Assembly: GCF_016756595.1 (NCBI RefSeq)
Contig: NZ_AP023257.1
Coordinates: 2,992,001 to 3,056,000 of the forward strand
From: Mesorhizobium sp. L-2-11
GTDB taxonomy: Bacteria; Pseudomonadota; Alphaproteobacteria; Rhizobiales; Rhizobiaceae
Length of the DNA stretch: 64,000 nucleotides
Direction: 5' to 3'
Shown: piece after piece, positions 58,824-64,000 of the stretch
How the letters are laid out: every line of letters starts with the position of its first letter
Position numbering within the stretch: position 1 is the stretch's first letter
The notes under the pieces: model-generated
What the model was told of the DNA's origin: nothing
Databases searched by the model: none
Seen by the model: the letters and a program-made list of their open reading frames with translations, nothing else
Program-made: the position numbers and the translations under genes

Positions 58824-59618
58824 ATGCTGGTGCGCAACGGTTTCGGATTGAAGGCGGCCGCCATTGGCGGTCTTGCGATATTGATCGCCGCCATGTCGGT
58901 TGCCCATGCGGATGACAGGCTGATCGTCTTTGCCGCCGCGAGCATGAAGAACGCACTGGATGCAGTGAACACCGCCTGCGCCGCCGATGTTGGCCAGGTG
59001 GCGACCATTTCCTATGCGGCAAGCTCAGCATTGGCCAAGCAGATCGAGGGCGGCGCGCCAGCCGATGTCTTCATCTCGGCCGACCGCGACTGGATGAAAT
59101 ATCTGTCCGACAAGAAACTGACCAAGCCGGATACCGAAGTGAAGTTGCTCGGCAATCAGATCGTGCTGGTGGCGCCGGAGGGTTCGACCGTCGAAACCAG
59201 GATCGAGAAGGGTTTTGATCTTGCCGGGCTGATCGGCGACGGCAGGCTTGCGATGGGCGATGTCAAGGCGGTGCCGGCCGGCAAATATGGCAAGGCCGCA
59301 CTTGAATCGCTCGGCGTCTGGTCCTTGATCGAAGACAAGTTGGCACAGGCCGAGAATGTGCGCGCCGCGCTCAAGCTGGTCGCGACCGGAGAGGCAGCGC
59401 TCGGCATCGTCTACGCCACCGACGCGCATGCCGAGCCCGGCGTCAAGGTGATCGGCACCTTCCCGCATGATTCGCATCCGCCTATCGTCTACCCGGTTGC
59501 CCAGATCGCGGATTCGAAGGACAAGGATGCGCCAGCATTCCTGAAATGCCTACAATCCGCCAAGGCAGGCGAGCTCTTCAAGGCGCAAGGTTTTACGGTG
59601 CTTATGCCGAGCAACTGA
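58824..59618 (+). CDS. modA: Molybdate ABC transporter substrate-binding protein ModA
   Basis: This 264-residue periplasmic protein binds molybdate. A signal peptide ends near AHADD, and FAAASMKNALDAV is the first strand-helix of the ModA fold. The frame opens much further upstream, but ATG at 58824 begins the signal peptide. It is the first gene of the modABC operon. Confidence 0.93.
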   Translation: MLVRNGFGLKAAAIGGLAILIAAMSVAHADDRLIVFAAASMKNALDAVNTACAADVGQVATISYAASSALAKQIEGGAPADVFISADRDWMKYLSDKKLTKPDTEVKLLGNQIVLVAPEGSTVETRIEKGFDLAGLIGDGRLAMGDVKAVPAGKYGKAALESLGVWSLIEDKLAQAENVRAALKLVATGEAALGIVYATDAHAEPGVKVIGTFPHDSHPPIVYPVAQIADSKDKDAPAFLKCLQSAKAGELFKAQGFTVLMPSN

Positions 59619-59631
59619 GGCACGCCAAAAG

Positions 59632-60336
59632 ATGAATTGGTTGCTGGACCTCACTCCAGACGAATGGAACGCGGTCCGGCTGTCGATCAAGGTGGCGACA
59701 GTGGCGATGGTCGCCAGCCTGCCGCCCGGCATATTGATCGCGCTTGTGCTTGCCCGTGGCCAATTCTGGGGCAAGACGCTGCTTAACGGGCTGGTGCATC
59801 TGCCGTTGATCCTGCCGCCGGTGGTTATCGGCTATCTGCTGCTGCTCTCCTTCGGCAGGCGCGGCCCGGCCGGGGCGTTTCTGGCCGAGCACTTCGGCAT
59901 CGTCTTCTCCTTTCGCTGGACGGGTGCCGCATTGGCCTGCGCTGTCATGGGCTTTCCCCTGATGGTGCGGGCGATCCGGCTGTCGATCGAGGCGGTCGAC
60001 CGCAGAATCGAGGCGGCGGCCGGGACGCTTGGCGCCAATCCGTTTTGGGTGTTCGGAACGATCACGCTGCCGCTGATCCTGCCCGGCCTGATTACCGGCG
60101 CGATCCTGTCTTTCGCCAAGGCGATGGGCGAATTCGGCGCAACGATCACTTTCGTTTCCAACATCCCCAACCAGACGCAGACGCTGCCGTCGGCGATCTA
60201 CACGTTCACGCAGGTGCCGGGCGGCGATGCCGGCGCGCTCAGGCTGACGCTGATCTCGATCGTCATTTCGATGGCAGCACTTGTCGCATCGGAGGTGCTG
60301 GCGCGGCGCGTCGGCAGGCGGATGGATATCGAATGA
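59632..60336 (+). CDS. modB: Molybdate ABC transporter permease ModB
   Basis: This 234-residue inner-membrane permease has about five helices and the EAA loop region around IEAAAGTLGANPFWVFGTITLPL. It overlaps modC by 4 bp and follows modA after 13 bp. Confidence 0.93.
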   Translation: MNWLLDLTPDEWNAVRLSIKVATVAMVASLPPGILIALVLARGQFWGKTLLNGLVHLPLILPPVVIGYLLLLSFGRRGPAGAFLAEHFGIVFSFRWTGAALACAVMGFPLMVRAIRLSIEAVDRRIEAAAGTLGANPFWVFGTITLPLILPGLITGAILSFAKAMGEFGATITFVSNIPNQTQTLPSAIYTFTQVPGGDAGALRLTLISIVISMAALVASEVLARRVGRRMDIE

Positions 60337-61445
60337 CGGTCGTCGTCGACATCAGTCATCGGCTTGGCGACTTCGAGGTCGACGCCCGCTTCGAGAGCGC
60401 CGGGCGGCTGACCGCGCTGTTCGGGCCCTCAGGCTCCGGCAAGACGACGCTGATCAACATGATTGCCGGCCTGATCCGGCCGGACAAGGGGCGGATCGAG
60501 GCCGACGGCCGCGTGCTGGTCGATACGGATGCGGGTCGGTTCGTGCCCAAGCACAAGCGCCGCATCGGCATGGTGTTCCAGGACGCGCGACTGTTTCCGC
60601 ATTTGAGTGTGGCCAGCAATCTGCGCTACGGCCGCTGGTTCACGCCGACGGCCGAACGCTATGCGGACATCAAAGCGGTTGTCGACCTGCTCGGCATCGG
60701 TGCTTTGCTCGACCGGCGGCCGGCAAAGCTTTCCGGCGGCGAGAAACAGCGCGTGGCGATCGGCCGGGCGCTGCTCGCCAGTCCGAAATTGTTGCTGATG
60801 GACGAGCCGCTGGCTTCGCTCGACGAGGCCCGCAAGGCAGAAATCCTGCCTTATATCGAGCGGCTGCGCGACGAGACGAAAATCCCGATCGTCTATGTCA
60901 GCCATTCGATCTCAGAGGTCGCGCGGCTGGCAAGCGACGTCGTTGTGCTGGCGCAAGGCAAAGTCGCTGCTTGCGGCCCGACCGGGGCGATCATGCAGCG
61001 GCTCGACCTGTTGCCAGCGGAGGAGCGCGGCGAGGGCGGCGCGGTGCTGGATACCACGGTGCTGCGCCACGACGATGTCTTTGGCATGACCGTGCTCGGC
61101 TCGGTGGCGGGCGAGATCCGCGTGCCGCTTCTGGCAGTGCCGGTCGGTGCGCCGATGCGCATTCGCATCCGTGCCCGCGATGTGCTGATCGCCACCGAAC
61201 AGCCGACGGGCCTCAGCGCGCTCAACATCTTGTCAGGCACGATCGTGACGATGGCGCCGGGCGAGGGTCCCGCAGTCGAGATCGGCATCGACTGCCATGG
61301 CGCAACCGTGCTTGCCCGGATCACCGAGCAATCGCGGCAGACGCTGAAACTGCGGCTTGGTCGAGAGGTCTACGCGGTGGTCAAGACGGTTAGCTTCGAC
61401 CCGGCGAATATGAGCGCCGGCCTGCCTGTCGAGGCGGATGGATGA
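60333..61445 (+). CDS. modC: Molybdate ABC transporter ATPase ModC
   Basis: This 370-residue ATPase has Walker A GPSGSGKTT near residue 31, the signature LSGGEKQRVAIGRAL and Walker B LLLMDEPLASLD. The C-terminal third is a TOBE/MOP domain (around LSALNILSGTIV) that binds molybdate and can inhibit the transporter. Confidence 0.94.
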   Translation: MTVVVDISHRLGDFEVDARFESAGRLTALFGPSGSGKTTLINMIAGLIRPDKGRIEADGRVLVDTDAGRFVPKHKRRIGMVFQDARLFPHLSVASNLRYGRWFTPTAERYADIKAVVDLLGIGALLDRRPAKLSGGEKQRVAIGRALLASPKLLLMDEPLASLDEARKAEILPYIERLRDETKIPIVYVSHSISEVARLASDVVVLAQGKVAACGPTGAIMQRLDLLPAEERGEGGAVLDTTVLRHDDVFGMTVLGSVAGEIRVPLLAVPVGAPMRIRIRARDVLIATEQPTGLSALNILSGTIVTMAPGEGPAVEIGIDCHGATVLARITEQSRQTLKLRLGREVYAVVKTVSFDPANMSAGLPVEADG

Positions 61446-61459
61446 CCGGCGGATGATTG

Positions 61460-61484
61460 TCGCTATATCATTTTGGAATAGCGA
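61460..61484. promoter_or_regulatory. ModE-like operator upstream of modE
   Basis: TCGCTAT and ATAGCGA are perfect 7-bp inverted repeats with an 11-bp spacer; TCGCTATAT matches the ModE half-site. It lies between modC and modE, about 22 bp before the modE start, and suggests autoregulation. Confidence 0.7.
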
Positions 61485-61505
61485 TAGCGCCGGAGAGCAT
61501 CTAGG

Positions 61506-61874
61506 ATGGATGGCGGGACTGCGGAGGAGCGAATGCCATCGCTGAGCTTGCGGATAAACCTCGATCCAGAAGGGCGCATCGGGCCGGGCAAGATCGAGCT
61601 TCTGGAGCAGATTGCCGCCTTCGGCTCGATCTCGGCGGCGGCGCGCGGCATGGAAATGTCCTACAAACACGCCTGGGATCTGGTCGAGGACATGAACCGG
61701 GTGTTCGGCAAGCCGCTGGTCGCGGCGCAGACCGGCGGGAAAAAGGGCGGCGGCGCCCAGTTGACGCCGGCCGGGCTTGCGGTGGTCAGCCGCTTTCGCG
61801 CCATCGAACGGGCAGCGGCTTCCGCGGCGGCGGCGCATCTGGAAGCATTACAGGCGGAGATCGATGCCGGGTGA
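61506..61874 (+). CDS. modE: ModE-like winged-helix regulator, short form
   Basis: This 122-residue protein has only the N-terminal winged helix of ModE: GSISAAARGMEMSYKHAWDLVEDMNRVFGKPLV and a helical dimerisation tail. The C-terminal molybdate-binding domains are absent, as in some short rhizobial regulators. How it senses molybdate is unclear; it may rely on ModC or another protein. Confidence 0.85.
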   Translation: MDGGTAEERMPSLSLRINLDPEGRIGPGKIELLEQIAAFGSISAAARGMEMSYKHAWDLVEDMNRVFGKPLVAAQTGGKKGGGAQLTPAGLAVVSRFRAIERAAASAAAAHLEALQAEIDAG

Positions 61875-61890
61875 GGTCGGTGGGCGGAGC

Positions 61891-62664
61891 CTACTCCTCC
61901 GGCTCGCCGGGCTTGCGCAGCAGATAGGTGTCCATGATCCAGCCTTTTTTCCGGCGGGCTTCCTCGCGGGTCCTCACGATCTCGTCGCCGACGTCGCCAA
62001 GGCGGCCGGAAATGAGGATCTCGTCGGGCGTGCCGAGATAGGCGCCCCAGTGGATGAGGAGGTCGTTGTCGTCCAGCGTGTTGAAGGCGCATTTGCCGTC
62101 CAGCATGACGACGGTGCTGCCGGCATTGTCGGGCAAACCTTCCTCGGTGAGCCGGCGGCCGGTGGTGATCTGAACCGCATCGCCGATGCGGTTCAGCGCC
62201 ATCTTGTGGCTGGCGGCGAGCGCCTGGACGGCAGTGATGCCGGGGATCACCTCGAGCTCGAACGCGACATTGCCTCTCATGCGCACCCGCTCCAGGATGC
62301 GCAGCGCGCTGTCGTAGAGCGAGGGATCGCCCCAGATCAGGAAGGCGCCGCAGCCATCTTGCGAAAGCTCGTCGCGGATCAGGCTTTCATAGATCGCGGC
62401 GATCGCCTCGTGCCAGTCGTCGACGGTCGAGCGATAGGAGGGCGCTGGCTCGGCCCGCACCGGCACGTCGAATTCGACCCGGCGCGAGTTTGGATTGGTG
62501 ACGAACCGGTCGCAGATGTGGCGGCGCAGTTCTGCAAGATCGCTCTTCCTGGCGCCCTTGTCGGGAATGAACAGCACATCGGCGCGGTTCAAGCCGTCGA
62601 CCGCCTGCACGGTCATGTGGTCGGGATTGCCGGCGCCGATGCCGATGACGAGAAGCTTGCGCAT
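61891..62664 (-). CDS. cobF: Precorrin-6A synthase (deacetylating) CobF
   Basis: This 257-residue SAM-dependent methyltransferase acts in the aerobic cobalamin pathway. MRKLLVIGIGAGNPDHMTVQAV is the usual CobF N-terminus, and FLIWGDPSLYDSALRILERV and LEVIPGITAVQALAA are the tetrapyrrole-methylase motifs. The frame runs upstream through repeat copy C, but ATG 62664 is the true start. No other cob gene is near. Confidence 0.9.
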   Translation of the reverse strand: MRKLLVIGIGAGNPDHMTVQAVDGLNRADVLFIPDKGARKSDLAELRRHICDRFVTNPNSRRVEFDVPVRAEPAPSYRSTVDDWHEAIAAIYESLIRDELSQDGCGAFLIWGDPSLYDSALRILERVRMRGNVAFELEVIPGITAVQALAASHKMALNRIGDAVQITTGRRLTEEGLPDNAGSTVVMLDGKCAFNTLDDNDLLIHWGAYLGTPDEILISGRLGDVGDEIVRTREEARRKKGWIMDTYLLRKPGEPEE

Positions 62665-62761
62665 GGGCGAACTCCTGCCCGATCGGAGCGTCGGTGTCCA
62701 GACGAGCCTGGTAAGCGCCGAGGCGTGCGCGGAAGGGCTTTGAAACTCCACATTGAAACGG

Positions 62762-62865
62762 CTAGAGCGACGTGCGTCCACTTGGACGCACAAAGTACGC
62801 TCTAGCACCTTAAATCCTCGCATCGTGCTTTCCGAAAATCGATTCCGATTGTCGGGCCGATGCGA
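62762..62865 (+). repeat. Two-hairpin dispersed repeat, copy C
   Basis: CTAGAGCG and CGCTCTAG enclose a GTGCGTCC/GGACGCAC stem; a linker leads to CCGAAAATCG/CGATTGTCGG (one mismatch) flanked by GCATCG/CGATGC arms. It is the best preserved copy and lies between cobF and the DUF4424 gene. Confidence 0.75.
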
Positions 62866-62900
62866 TAGAGTCATAGCGGCATCTCGCCAAGGGAGCTTCC

Positions 62901-63908
62901 ATGTTCCGTTATGTTCTGACCGCCGCGCTGGTGCTTTCGGCCACGCCCGTATTCGCCAATGATTCGATCGCCGAATTGGGAACGGGCGGCCTGATCCTGT
63001 CGCGCAGCGACGCGGTCGCCATGGAGAGCGAGGACCTCTTCATCTCACCGGAAAAGGTGACGGTCGACTATGTCTTCCGCAACAACACCGACAAGGATAT
63101 CAACGCGATCGTCGCCTTTCCGATGCCCGACATCGAAGGCGATCCGAACGAGATGCCGGCAATTCCCGACGGCCAGAGCGATAATTTCCTCGGCTTCGAG
63201 GTGACGATAGATGGCGTGGCGGCAAAGCCGCAGCTCGAGCAGAAGGCGTTTGCGCTCGGCATCGACATCAGTGCCGATCTCAAGTCGCAGAACGTGTCGT
63301 TCTACCCGTTCGGCAATGCGGCCAGGGCGGCATTGGCGAAGCTGCCGCGAGCGGTTGCCGACGACTGGGTCGACCGCGGCCTCATCATCGAAGACACCGC
63401 CGACGACGGTTCGGGCATGAAGTCAGTCTATGTGCCGTTCTGGCAATTGCGCTCGACCTATTGGTGGCGCTCGACCTTTCCAGCCAGCAAGGCAGTCCGC
63501 GTCGCCCATCGCTACAAGCCCAGCGTCGGCGGCACCTCCTCGCTCAGCTTCTTCTATGACGGCCAGTTCCAGGGCCAATACGCCGCCTACAAGGCTCGTT
63601 ACTGCATGGACGCCACGTTCGAGAATGTGATTCGCAAGGCGGCGAAGAGCAATCCCGACGGCACTCCGAGGTATTTCGAAAACCGCATCGCCTATGTCCT
63701 GACCACTGGCGGCAACTGGGCGACGGGCTCGATCGGCAAGTTCAAGCTGACCGTCGACAAGGGCGATCCGAAGAACCTGGTCTCGTTTTGTGGCGAAAAC
63801 GTCAGGAAAGTCGGGCCGACGCGTTTCGAGATGACTGCAGAGAATTTCTACCCTGAGCACGACATCGACATATTGCTGCTGGCACCTTCGGGCGGGAGCG
63901 GCGGCTGA
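62901..63908 (+). CDS. DUF4424 exported protein
   Basis: This 335-residue protein has a signal peptide (MFRYVLTAALVLSATPVFAND). The remainder is the DUF4424 domain, of unknown function, with repeated aromatic-rich beta-strand segments such as SVYVPFWQLRSTYWWRSTFPA. It is followed by folA with a 1-bp overlap (TGATG). Confidence 0.8.
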   Translation: MFRYVLTAALVLSATPVFANDSIAELGTGGLILSRSDAVAMESEDLFISPEKVTVDYVFRNNTDKDINAIVAFPMPDIEGDPNEMPAIPDGQSDNFLGFEVTIDGVAAKPQLEQKAFALGIDISADLKSQNVSFYPFGNAARAALAKLPRAVADDWVDRGLIIEDTADDGSGMKSVYVPFWQLRSTYWWRSTFPASKAVRVAHRYKPSVGGTSSLSFFYDGQFQGQYAAYKARYCMDATFENVIRKAAKSNPDGTPRYFENRIAYVLTTGGNWATGSIGKFKLTVDKGDPKNLVSFCGENVRKVGPTRFEMTAENFYPEHDIDILLLAPSGGSGG

Positions 63909-64000
63909 TGGACGTCGCGATCTATGTCGCCATCGCCGAAAACGGTGTGATCGGGCGCGATGGCGGTTTGCCGTGGCGGCTTTCCAGCGATCTCAAGCGG
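63908..64000 (+). CDS. folA: Dihydrofolate reductase FolA, 5' part
   Basis: The first 31 residues read MDVAIYVAIAENGVIGRDGG then LPWRLSSDLKR, the conserved N-terminus of dihydrofolate reductase with the LPW substrate motif. The rest lies outside the window. Together with thyA it supplies the thymidylate cycle. Confidence 0.9.
   Translation, partial: MDVAIYVAIAENGVIGRDGGLPWRLSSDLKR

Noticed and set aside
62665..62874. Upstream extension of cobF
   Set aside because: It is translated repeat copy C and spacer; the CobF N-terminus begins at 62664.

Overview
The window is one contiguous piece of a GC-rich alphaproteobacterial chromosome, most probably Mesorhizobium or a close relative in the Rhizobiales. 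The clues are the complete rhizobial-order dcw cluster, a FtsZ with a very long Q/P-rich linker, a two-piece circularly permuted tmRNA gene with the tag ANDNYAEARLAA, SspB of the alphaproteobacterial type, and several dispersed palindromic repeats typical of rhizobial intergenic DNA. The genus is an inference; I could not run a database search.

Bases 1-22.3 kb hold the division and cell-wall cluster on the plus strand: ftsI (3' part), murE, murF, mraY, murD, ftsW, murG, murC, murB, then a 304-bp regulatory gap, then ddlB, ftsQ, ftsA, ftsZ. They are followed by lpxC (lipid A), bamD (outer-membrane assembly), recN (repair) and ligA (DNA ligase). Genes from murE to murB are nearly all translationally coupled, with overlaps of 1-4 bp or very short gaps. 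The gap before ddlB carries seven GANTC (CcrM-type) sites in 182 bp and a leader hairpin, which suggests cell-cycle control of ddlB-ftsQAZ.

Bases 22.3-34.4 kb are a mixed housekeeping and accessory stretch: a DUF2461 protein, the AzlCD amino-acid exporter, a cupin gene divergent from a winged-helix/TPR regulator, an M24 aminopeptidase P, a DUF1127 peptide, PrmA, a SCO1/SenC copper chaperone, CreA, a hexapeptide acetyltransferase, an Fe/Cu permease-like protein, an SDR, a small unknown protein and a TMEM175-type channel. Dispersed repeats (two-hairpin elements and a 177-bp MITE-like element) sit between these genes.

Bases 34.4-40.6 kb form a catabolic and uptake cluster: a LacI regulator divergent from a Gfo/Idh/MocA dehydrogenase, a TIM-barrel isomerase/epimerase and a sugar ABC transporter (binding protein, single-domain ATPase, permease), with paired palindromic operators in the shared promoter region. 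Its substrate is unknown. Bases 40.6-49.4 kb hold a UvrD-type helicase with a palindromic repeat inserted in frame in its coding sequence, a dienelactone hydrolase, a DMT exporter with a divergent Lrp-type regulator that appears to start at CTG, a thioesterase, an FAD-linked lactate/glycolate dehydrogenase, and an SRPBCC gene bracketed by IS5-type remnants.

Bases 49.4-64 kb hold a giant AsmA protein, the sspB-DUF4169-RHH unit, a leaderless tetR divergent from a Bcr/CflA efflux gene with a palindromic operator, the tmRNA gene, a DUF2853 gene, thyA, the modABC-modE molybdate system with two ModE-like operators, cobF, a DUF4424 exported protein, and the start of folA. I found no rRNA or tRNA genes, no CRISPR array and no prophage. 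No obviously new defence or biosynthetic system is present; the most unusual features are the repeat invasion of uvrD, the repeat leaders that stay open in frame with downstream genes, and the regulatory structures listed under findings.
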